Assembly: GCA_031262595.1 (NCBI GenBank)
Contig: JAISHI010000028.1
Location: 1 to 56,435, forward strand
Direction: 5' to 3'
DNA from: Christensenellaceae bacterium
Lineage (GTDB): Bacteria > Bacillota > Clostridia > Christensenellales > UBA1242
DNA length: 56,435 nucleotides
Below the pieces are notes generated by a model. The model saw nothing but the letters and a program-made list of their open reading frames with translations, was not told the origin of the DNA and did not search any database. A program made the translations under genes and the position numbers. Shown here in pieces: positions 43,064 to 50,299 of the stretch; the stretch's first letter is position 1; each line of letters opens with the position of its first letter.

Positions 43064-44785
43064 ATGGGAAACTTGGCGCCGGAAGAGGTAATTGGCGAAG
43101 AACTGCTCGCGATTTGTAAGGATGAAAACCGTAAAGATGTTTTTAAAAATCTTAAGGCGTTTTTTGAGCGCGGAGCGATTTGTAATGAGGCGTATCTAAC
43201 GGAAGCTTTATTTATACTTAAAATAAGGCTTTTCCCGGATGAAGTTTTGGATTTACTTATAACTAAAGGCGCGAATAGGAGGATAAAAAACGCGTTTAAT
43301 CATAGGCGTGGGTATTATGCCTTCGCCGAAGAACATAAAGGCTTTTATCGCGGGAAATGCAGCGTTTGGCGCGCGAGAGATCGGGTTATTATGAAACGTA
43401 TTTTGAAGGAACTCGGCAATCCGCAAGATAAAATCCCGCCGGTTCTTCATATAACGGGTTCAAATGGAAAAGGGTCTGTTTGCGGTTTTTTAGGAGGAAT
43501 TTTAGAAGCGCAAGGTTATAAAGTTCATAAGTTCCAAACGCCAGCGCTTATAAACACCAATGAAATGATAACGCTCGCCGGCGAAGTTATAAGCGACGAA
43601 AAGTTAATTTTATTAACGAGAAAGGTTATAAAAACTTACTTTAAAATAAAAGACGACCCGAAATTAATTGCGGAAATTAAAAAAGCCGACGAACTCGACG
43701 CCTCGCGCGGCAAAGTCTATACCGACCCAGTTTATGAGAATATGTTGTATTGGTGTATCCAAGTGCCGGTTATGTTTTTGGCGTTCGCGTCCGTTCCCGC
43801 GGATTTTTCGATTATAGAAGTTATCGTCGGCGGAAAAAACGATTTTACGAACGTTATAAAACCCAAAAATACGCTCGCGACAGTTTTAACGCATATCGAA
43901 TACGGTATCGGTAGCAACGACGGAACAATGCCGAAGTATCATAACGACGGAACGGTTGAGAACAGCACAGTTGCCGCCTGTTATCATAAAGCAAACCTCG
44001 GGAAACCGGGCATTCCGATGATTGCTGCGGATCAAGAACCCGATGGGCTCGCTGAGATTAGGAGAGTTGCGCGCGACGAAGTTAAAACGGAAACTTTTGA
44101 GTTTAATCGGGATTGGTTTATAAAAAACGAAACAAAAAACGATTTTACTCTTTCAATTTTTAATAAAGAAATTAAAATTCAAAAAAGTAAAACCCTTATC
44201 GGCGATTTTCAAACGAAAAATATTGCGACGGCTGCCTCGACGCTGCTTTTTTTGCGTGAGGCGGGTAAGATTAAACTCGATTTATCTTTAATTAACGATG
44301 GCATTCAAAAAACGGAAATTCCTGCCCGCCCACAAAGAGTTTATAACAGTTTTTTAAATAAGTTTTTAGGCTCTGACGTTGAAATCTTAGCGGGCGTTAT
44401 AAAATTAAACTCTCGGGGAGTTCAGCCGTTTGAGGAAGTTTTAGAAGAAAATAACGATTATACGAACTATTTTATCTATACCGCCTCCGGCAGGGTTCAA
44501 AAACACGGAACCGGCGCGCTTGCGTTTATTGAGAAATATTTTAACGACGCGTCGCGGCTTGTCCTTTATGAATATAAAGAATTCTATCGCGGTAGTATTG
44601 AAAAAGTCCGCGAGATTTTAAACGAGGAAAATATAAAATTTACTTATAAAAATTCGTTATCCAGCGCGCTAACTTTCGTTAAAAACGAGATTAAAAACGC
44701 GAAAACAAAGGCGCGCGTTATTTTATGCTGCGAATCTATGATAAACATGGATAAAAAGATTTATTACTTTTCACAAAGCAATTAG
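43064..44785 (+). CDS. Divergent folylpolyglutamate/dihydrofolate synthase-like ligase
   Basis: 573 aa. The Mur-ligase P-loop HITGSNGKGSVCGF (residues about 129-142) matches FolC, and EVIVGGKNDFTNVI corresponds to the EVGLGGRLDATNVI region. Three oddities: a 90-residue N-terminal extension with no recognised domain; the usual SIGLDH after that block is replaced by THIEYGIGSNDG; and total length is about 140 residues above FolC. It probably ligates an amino acid to a folate-like acceptor, but a different acceptor is possible. A TAAAAT box ends 5 nt before the ATG. Confidence 0.75.
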   Translation: MGNLAPEEVIGEELLAICKDENRKDVFKNLKAFFERGAICNEAYLTEALFILKIRLFPDEVLDLLITKGANRRIKNAFNHRRGYYAFAEEHKGFYRGKCSVWRARDRVIMKRILKELGNPQDKIPPVLHITGSNGKGSVCGFLGGILEAQGYKVHKFQTPALINTNEMITLAGEVISDEKLILLTRKVIKTYFKIKDDPKLIAEIKKADELDASRGKVYTDPVYENMLYWCIQVPVMFLAFASVPADFSIIEVIVGGKNDFTNVIKPKNTLATVLTHIEYGIGSNDGTMPKYHNDGTVENSTVAACYHKANLGKPGIPMIAADQEPDGLAEIRRVARDEVKTETFEFNRDWFIKNETKNDFTLSIFNKEIKIQKSKTLIGDFQTKNIATAASTLLFLREAGKIKLDLSLINDGIQKTEIPARPQRVYNSFLNKFLGSDVEILAGVIKLNSRGVQPFEEVLEENNDYTNYFIYTASGRVQKHGTGALAFIEKYFNDASRLVLYEYKEFYRGSIEKVREILNEENIKFTYKNSLSSALTFVKNEIKNAKTKARVILCCESMINMDKKIYYFSQSN

Positions 44786-44815
44786 CCCCAGCATATTATT
44801 AAATAGAACCAATAC

Positions 44816-44883
44816 TGTTCGAATACATAAATTAAAAATTTCGAACACTTTTTTAGCCGCCTACATATCGTGTTTGTAGGAGG
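44816..44883 (+). promoter_or_regulatory. Hairpin and RBS-covering stem before the holin cassette
   Basis: TGTTCGAA (44816-44823) pairs with TTCGAACA (44840-44847) and is followed by CTTTTTT, a probable folC terminator. Then CCTACA (44860-44865) pairs with TGTAGG (44875-44880), covering half of the AGGAGG Shine-Dalgarno of the next gene, so translation of the cassette may be controlled by RNA folding. Confidence 0.5.
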
Positions 44884-44893
44884 TCAATATGTA

Positions 44894-45181
44894 ATGCTTT
44901 CAATAATTTTTTCGATTGTCGCTAGTATAACTAGCGGCATGATTCTTTTTTTATGGCAACTTAGTTTGCGGAAAAAAAGGGACGAAGATAGAAACCGTGT
45001 TAAACGAGAACACGAACAAAACAATTTGCTTTTTAAAACGATAAAAGCGATTGGCGAATTAACAGTTGCTAACAGCATCGCGCTAAAAAGCGGAAAAGCA
45101 AACGGCGAGATGCACAAAGCGATGGAGAACTACAAAAGCATAGATAAAGAAATATATGATTTCTTGCTCGGCAACGAGTAA
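44894..45181 (+). CDS. Small membrane protein of the holin cassette
   Basis: 95 aa from the ATG at 44894 with AGGAGG 11 bases upstream. One N-terminal membrane helix (about residues 2-24) followed by a charged amphipathic helix (LRKKRDEDRNRVKREHEQ) and SGKANGEMHKAMENY. This architecture is common in small proteins encoded next to holins in phages of Bacillota. Function unknown. Confidence 0.6.
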   Translation: MLSIIFSIVASITSGMILFLWQLSLRKKRDEDRNRVKREHEQNNLLFKTIKAIGELTVANSIALKSGKANGEMHKAMENYKSIDKEIYDFLLGNE

Positions 45182-45205
45182 ACAAAACAAAAAAAGGAGA
45201 AAAAA

Positions 45206-45565
45206 ATGGAGATAATTTGCGTTCCAATAATCGTTTCAATAGTTTTTGGAGCAATGCAATATTACAAAAAATATATTGCGAAATTCGAAACAGCATGGAC
45301 AAAGTTAATACCGATTTTGAGCGGATTGCTTGGCGCTGGGCTTGGCATACTTTGTTATTATGCCCTGCCAGTCATAATCCCCGCAGCAAACGCCGCAACG
45401 GCGATGTTTGTCGGGGCAGCAAGCGGACTTTCCGCAACGGGTTGCAATCAGATTTTTAAGCAACTAAAAACTGCAGGAATAACCGTAGTTGAACCTGAAA
45501 ACCCAGAAACAGAGATAGAAACAGAAGAAGAAAACGAAAATAAAATAGAAGGAGAAAAACAATGA
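45206..45565 (+). CDS. Phage holin, Hol44-like
   Basis: 119 aa. CVPIIVSIVFGAMQYYKKYI, then a second membrane segment, then MFVGAASGLSATGCNQIFKQ match what I know of the Hol44 holin family (three membrane segments, conserved SGLAATG.NQIFKQ ending). The C-terminal 30 residues are Glu-rich. Holins form inner-membrane holes; here no endolysin gene is adjacent. AAAAAGGAG precedes it, and the last 4 nt overlap the fibre gene. Confidence 0.8.
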   Translation: MEIICVPIIVSIVFGAMQYYKKYIAKFETAWTKLIPILSGLLGAGLGILCYYALPVIIPAANAATAMFVGAASGLSATGCNQIFKQLKTAGITVVEPENPETEIETEEENENKIEGEKQ

Positions 45566-47232
45566 TAAAAAAAATAATTTTCGATTCCCTGACGTCTGAC
45601 GGCGAAAGCAGGGAAATGACGACAAGAAACTTGACTGCGGTGTTTAAACCGGGGCTTCCTAACCTTACGCGAAATAACTTTGCAATCGATGGCGCGGATA
45701 TCGTTAAAGTAGCGGTAGTATCCCATAGCGAAGAAGAATCCGTTTATAATATCGCGATAGAAAATATTACTAAGGCTAACGGGCGGTTGATTGCCGTTTC
45801 GGTTGCGCAAAGCATAAGCGAAAACTATGGCGTTTGGAATGTTAGGCGCTATGCCCCTGTTTGGGTGCGCGAAGTTAGTTGGGAGGCGCTTGAGGCTAAT
45901 GGCGCTAGCGAGGAGATAACGACAACGGAATTAACGTTAGGCTTTTCTTCCGCCGTTAATCTTTCCGAGAGCGATTTTGAAATCCCCGAGGGCGCAACCA
46001 TCGTTTCGCTCTACCCATGCGGTCATGAGTATGAGCCGCCAACAACGCCAGCAGCCGAAGAGGAAGAAGAACAAGGCGGCAACAGCAGTTTAAATTTCTT
46101 GGGTCGTTTAGTTAACGGCGTTACGAGCTTCATTGATGGAGTTAAAGATAGGATTATGCCTACCGTAAATGACCAAGATACAAGCACACCACCAGCAACA
46201 CTAACCGCTGGGCAAGAAGTTGCTAGTCTTGAAGCTGTGTTAACCAAAGAAGGAGCTGCTGAGCCAGTCCAAGAAGCACCTGCTGAGGCTGAAAAGGAAA
46301 AAGCAGCGGCAGATGCGCGCGATTCCGAGGGAAGCACTTGTTGGAAGATGGAGATTGCGCTTGATCCGGAAATCGTAAACGGAACGACGCTCACGGTTAG
46401 GCTTGCCCGCGAATGGACGACGGGCGAGGACGGCTTTATAATTACCCCAACAAGCAAAGACGTCGAAGTTTACGTTCATGTAAAGAAAAATAACTGGGTG
46501 CAAGCAACAAACTCGCGAAACACGCCTACACTTGGAAGAAGCGGTTATACCACTGTCGCTATGAGCGTTCCTTATACCGACGACAGTTTATTCGCCCATC
46601 TAGGCAATGGCGGGATTATCATAGACCAACCGGGCGATTACGAGGTTTCGATAAGTGTTTATGGCAGCGCGAATAAGGAGGGTGGTTTATACTTTACCCT
46701 CGGCAACGGAATTAGTTGGGCGGAGTATGTTTTAGAGGATGTAGTCTTTAATAGCACGAAAACCGTTATAATTCCAAACCGCACGCGAGGCATGGCGTTT
46801 AACTTACAAGCAAAATCGCAATTTAATACTACTCAATTAACAATGGACGCTGCGCAAAGTTTCATGAGCGTTAAATATCTAGGCAGAGGCATTATCGGCG
46901 CGGAATTAGAGCAAGGTGAACGTGCTATTCCGGAAAGCTTACCGAACAGGCAACAAATAACAGCGCTTAATGAAGTCGACACCGCATACGACGCAAGATT
47001 GGATACCTTAGAAGGCACCGACGCCAGCCATAGTGGTAGGCTTGAAACCCTTGAAGGCACCGATACCGCATATGACGAAAGATTAGATAACTTGGAAGGC
47101 ACCGACGCCGACCACGGGGCTAGAATCTCGGCATTAGAGGGCGACGTTGTTATTCCGGAAGAACCAGCGCAACCGCCAGCAGAAGAAGCGCCACCGCCAG
47201 CAGACGAAGCAGTGGCTGAGGCAGTTAGGTAA
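45562..47232 (+). CDS. Fibre-like protein 1 with 14-residue coiled-coil repeats
   Basis: 556 aa, no signal peptide. N-terminal domain (about 1-150) of Ig/beta type shared with the next gene: FKPGLPNLTRNNFAIDGA, ENITKANGRLIAVSVAQ, YAPVWVREV. A low-complexity Pro/Ala/Glu insert with an amphipathic helix (about 150-255) follows, then a shared beta domain (255-430), four 14-residue LEGTD repeats (473-528) and an acidic Pro/Ala tail. Resembles phage tail fibres or other bacterial surface-display fibres. AGAAGGAG precedes the ATG; overlaps the holin gene by 4 nt. Confidence 0.65.
   Translation: MIKKIIFDSLTSDGESREMTTRNLTAVFKPGLPNLTRNNFAIDGADIVKVAVVSHSEEESVYNIAIENITKANGRLIAVSVAQSISENYGVWNVRRYAPVWVREVSWEALEANGASEEITTTELTLGFSSAVNLSESDFEIPEGATIVSLYPCGHEYEPPTTPAAEEEEEQGGNSSLNFLGRLVNGVTSFIDGVKDRIMPTVNDQDTSTPPATLTAGQEVASLEAVLTKEGAAEPVQEAPAEAEKEKAAADARDSEGSTCWKMEIALDPEIVNGTTLTVRLAREWTTGEDGFIITPTSKDVEVYVHVKKNNWVQATNSRNTPTLGRSGYTTVAMSVPYTDDSLFAHLGNGGIIIDQPGDYEVSISVYGSANKEGGLYFTLGNGISWAEYVLEDVVFNSTKTVIIPNRTRGMAFNLQAKSQFNTTQLTMDAAQSFMSVKYLGRGIIGAELEQGERAIPESLPNRQQITALNEVDTAYDARLDTLEGTDASHSGRLETLEGTDTAYDERLDNLEGTDADHGARISALEGDVVIPEEPAQPPAEEAPPPADEAVAEAVR
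46978..47145 (+). repeat. Four 42-bp units encoding a LEGTD coiled-coil repeat
   Basis: Four consecutive units encode DTAYDARLDTLEGT-like 14-mers (two heptads each): D-x-x-x-x-x-R-L/I-x-x-L-E-G-T/D. GAAGGCACCGA recurs at DNA level, so unit number could vary. Such repeats form trimeric fibre shafts. Confidence 0.8.
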
Positions 47233-47249
47233 AAAGGAGGAAATGAAAA

Positions 47250-48884
47250 ATGAGAATACAAGAAATTATGTTTAGAAATCTAGAAGCAAACGGCGATACG
47301 TCGAATACAAGCACATGGGTAGATATAACCCTAGACCCGGGCTTACCTGGGCTTAAACCAAGCAACTTTGCTGTTGACGGCGCAACGAAAGTTGACGTTG
47401 TCGATAACTCGTCGGGCGCCGGAACGCAATACCGCATGACTCTTGAAAATATTACGGTTAGTAGCGGTGAGAACGTTGCCGTATCTCTTGCGAAAGCAAT
47501 AGGCGACCGTTATAAAATTATCCCAGAGCAAAACTTCGCACCTGTTTGGGTTAAAGAGATTGAATTTATCTCCGCAGATCCGAACGGCGAGAATAATATT
47601 ACGACAACCAATGAAGTTATTTTGGAATTTTCCGAAGAACTAGAAGACTTTAATAAAGATTCTTTAACGATGGAAAAGACAACTATAACTAACATGGAGC
47701 CAATAGGCGGCGTGGATCTCGTTCGGGAAGAAATTATGCGAAGAGGTGAAATAAATAGGCAACAAATATATGCATTACAACAAGAACTTCGCGAGGAAAC
47801 GGATACTGCGCGTAGAGCAGAAATACAACAAGAGTTAAGAGATTTAGAGGAAAGTCGCAGACTAATTGAAAGAAATACTTTCGCGGAATTTAAAGAAAAG
47901 GCAATGGCAACAAGTTCGTTTAGATATCGAATGACGATAGAACTTGATCATGACGTTATTAACGGCGAAATTCTTTCTATCGAACTTAACGAAGATGCTA
48001 GCCCATTCGTAATTAAACCGCGCTCACGCAAAGTTATGGTTTATGTCCGCGAAAAATTAAACACTTACGTTGAGATCGCGAACGACGAGAATAAAGTCTT
48101 AACCATTCATAATAACGATTTTACACCAATCGAGCTTACAAACCTCGTTTCGGACGATAGCAAGTATGCCCATGCGGCGGAAGGCGGAATTGTGTTTGAC
48201 GTCGACGGCGATTATGAAATTACCGCAACCGTTCAATTCTTAGCAGGCAAAGACGGAAGGATTACCTTCGCGATAGATGAGGATAAATGGACTTGCATGG
48301 GCTCTACGAGTTCGCTCGTAACGACAACCCGAACCTTTATTAAACCGGCTTGCTCATCGGGCGACGTTTATAACCTTACCGCGAAATCGCAAGAGGATAA
48401 TACGACGATTACAATGACGGATCCAAAACAAACCTATTTCGTTGTTCGCCGAATCGAGAAAGAAGCGCCAAAAACGGAAGTTGCATTAACCGAAAGCCGC
48501 GCTGAGTTTATGGACCTTGAGGGCAAATATACAACGGCAGGCAAAATCCGATACTTCGAATTGAAAAATAATTGGGCTCCTTATAATACTTCGATCAAAG
48601 TCCATGCTGTTTGGAGAGACGAAGACGGCAATACCCAAATAAAGGAATTTACGTTCAGCAAAACAATCCACGAAAATCAAACTAAAAAGGAAGACCTCGC
48701 CGACGCAAAAATCCCAGAAGGCGCAGAAATTCAATTTGGGCTTGACGTTCATGCCGGCGCGGATGTTCAAGAAACGGAAACATTCACCTATTCGCCATCG
48801 TCAACAAAAACCGCGAAATACGAAATTAGCCACGGAACAGTCAACATCATCAATATATCCTACGAAGGGATTATTTCGGACTAA
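47250..48884 (+). CDS. Fibre-like protein 2, paralogue of protein 1
   Basis: 544 aa, no signal peptide. Same N-terminal domain (LDPGLPGLKPSNFAVDGA, ENITVSSGENVAVSLAK, FAPVWVKEI) and same middle beta domain (GGIVFDVDGDYEITATV, FNLTAKS-like YNLTAKSQ). At the point where protein 1 has its acidic insert, this one carries a coiled coil (about 152-215, INRQQIYALQQELREE). The C-terminus is different too: a beta domain with FTFSKTIHENQ and a TAKYEISHGTVN ending instead of LEGTD repeats. AAAAAGGAGG precedes it. Confidence 0.65.
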   Translation: MRIQEIMFRNLEANGDTSNTSTWVDITLDPGLPGLKPSNFAVDGATKVDVVDNSSGAGTQYRMTLENITVSSGENVAVSLAKAIGDRYKIIPEQNFAPVWVKEIEFISADPNGENNITTTNEVILEFSEELEDFNKDSLTMEKTTITNMEPIGGVDLVREEIMRRGEINRQQIYALQQELREETDTARRAEIQQELRDLEESRRLIERNTFAEFKEKAMATSSFRYRMTIELDHDVINGEILSIELNEDASPFVIKPRSRKVMVYVREKLNTYVEIANDENKVLTIHNNDFTPIELTNLVSDDSKYAHAAEGGIVFDVDGDYEITATVQFLAGKDGRITFAIDEDKWTCMGSTSSLVTTTRTFIKPACSSGDVYNLTAKSQEDNTTITMTDPKQTYFVVRRIEKEAPKTEVALTESRAEFMDLEGKYTTAGKIRYFELKNNWAPYNTSIKVHAVWRDEDGNTQIKEFTFSKTIHENQTKKEDLADAKIPEGAEIQFGLDVHAGADVQETETFTYSPSSTKTAKYEISHGTVNIINISYEGIISD

Positions 48885-48917
48885 ACCGAAAACTATTTCG
48901 AAAAATTACAACAAAAA

Positions 48918-48945
48918 TAAAGGCGACCCAAAAAGTCGTCTTTGT
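48918..48945. terminator. Terminator between fibre protein 2 and rhuM
   Basis: AAAGGCGAC pairs with GTCGTCTTT (one G-U) across CCAAAAA, between two convergent genes. Confidence 0.75.
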
Positions 48946-48956
48946 TTAATGAAGAG

Positions 48957-50009
48957 TTATTTTTTCTTTGCAATTTCCATTTGTTTAATAAATTGGTCAT
49001 AATCACTTTCAAAGAGTTTATCCTGTATTGGACGATATTTTTCAAATTCGCCCAATGCTTTCTCGTCTGCAAGTTCTCGTGAAATCATGCCTGCGTGCGC
49101 GAGAATATTTTTGTTGTTAAGCGATAACGCCATATCGAGGTGTTTTGCCCACGATTCCATATCCATAGGGATATGTTGCCTTGCACGCTCCTCGGCGAAA
49201 TCTAAATAACCCGAAACGATAAGTTCGAGGCTTGTCAATTCTTCTTGCGTGAGGTAATTCTTTGCAATAGTGACATCGCTTTTAACAATCTTGCCGTGTG
49301 GACTTTGCTCCCAAGTGGTTAAGCCCATGTGCTCTTTATTCGCATCGGCTCGGTTATAAATGAGTTCAGGTGCAGTATGTTTTGTTATGGCATATTCCAT
49401 TTTGTTTTGAACTTTTTTGAAAAAATCTTGCGTGGTTTTTGCATCTTTATTGTAATCGAATGCCGTTGCATAAATATCCGTAATCTTTTGCCAAAATCTG
49501 CGTTCACTCAACCGAATTTCTCGTATCTCTTCAAGCAAGTGGTCAAAGTAATCTTCTCCAAAGAAAGTCCCGTTTTCTAACCGCTTTTTGTCTAACACAT
49601 AACCACGCACAACATACTTTTTCAATACACTTGTCGCCCATTGCCTAAACGCAATCGCTCTATCGCTATTTACACGATACCCAACGGCAATAACTCCGTC
49701 AAGATTGTAAAACATTTTATTGCGTGTAACTGTGCGAGAACCCTCTTGCCCAACTGTTTCCATTTTGGAAACAGTTGCCGTTTCATCAAGTTCTTTGTCC
49801 TCAAAAATATTCTTCAAATGTTTGGAAATATCCGCTTTTTGAACATCGTAAAGTTTGGCAAGTAAATCTTGCGTAAGCCAAACATTTCCGTCTTGAACTC
49901 GAACTTCAACACCGTCATCACCGCCCGTTTGTTTAACGAATATTAAAAACTCCGCCGTAGAGTTGCGTATAACAATCTCATTCTTTTTGTTGACGTCCTC
50001 TTTTTTCAT
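48957..50009 (-). CDS. RhuM family protein
   Basis: 350 aa. The RhuM core is clear: NVWLTQDLLAKLYDV, ADISKHLKNIF, YNLDGVIAVGYRVNS, FRQWATSVLKKYVVRGY. These proteins occur on genomic islands and in phage or plasmid regions, with a suggested DNA-binding N-terminus; the biochemical function is not settled. TTAAGGAG precedes the ATG. It faces the fibre cassette tail to tail. Confidence 0.88.
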   Translation of the reverse strand: MKKEDVNKKNEIVIRNSTAEFLIFVKQTGGDDGVEVRVQDGNVWLTQDLLAKLYDVQKADISKHLKNIFEDKELDETATVSKMETVGQEGSRTVTRNKMFYNLDGVIAVGYRVNSDRAIAFRQWATSVLKKYVVRGYVLDKKRLENGTFFGEDYFDHLLEEIREIRLSERRFWQKITDIYATAFDYNKDAKTTQDFFKKVQNKMEYAITKHTAPELIYNRADANKEHMGLTTWEQSPHGKIVKSDVTIAKNYLTQEELTSLELIVSGYLDFAEERARQHIPMDMESWAKHLDMALSLNNKNILAHAGMISRELADEKALGEFEKYRPIQDKLFESDYDQFIKQMEIAKKK

Positions 50010-50050
50010 TATTATCTCCTTAACGTTGCTATAATATTAACAAAGATTAC

Positions 50051-50070
50051 TGAAGAATGAAAATAAAAAA
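50051..50070. repeat. Dispersed GAAGAATGAAAATAAA-type repeat, copy 5
   Basis: Short purine-rich copy between rhuM and tRNA-Lys, close to the tRNA terminator stem at 50103-50123 (AATCGCC/GGCGATT). Confidence 0.4.
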
Positions 50071-50125
50071 ATACAAAGCCCGAATGAGTTTAGTGAAAGT
50101 TAAAAATCGCCGAAAGGCGATTCTT

Positions 50126-50201
50126 TGGTGATCCGCCCGCGACTCGAACGCGGGACAACATCATTAAAAGTGATGTGCTCTACCAACTGAGCTAGCGGAC
50201 C
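50126..50201 (-). tRNA. tRNA-Lys (anticodon UUU)
   Basis: 76-nt cloverleaf with encoded CCA; anticodon loop CTTTTAA. Acceptor GGTCCGC/GCGGATC. It is the substrate of the class I LysRS and of MnmA encoded in this window. An intrinsic terminator follows (AATCGCC/GGCGATT). Confidence 0.95.
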
Positions 50202-50251
50202 ACGATAACTTCGTTATTATATCATAAAGCGCGCGCTTGTCAACCGCAAAA

Positions 50252-50290
50252 ATAACAAAAAACGCCGTTTTCTTGGCGTCTCTTGTTATT
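50252..50290 (-). terminator. Terminator after the coiled-coil gene
   Basis: Minus strand: GACGCC/GGCGTT hairpin followed by TTTTTTGTTATTTTT, nested in a longer AATAACA/TGTTATT dyad. Confidence 0.8.
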
Positions 50291-50299
50291 TTATTGTTG

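Noticed and set aside
45217-45459. 80-aa ORF in the holin gene
   Set aside because: Out-of-frame shadow of the holin, which has the Shine-Dalgarno and family motifs.
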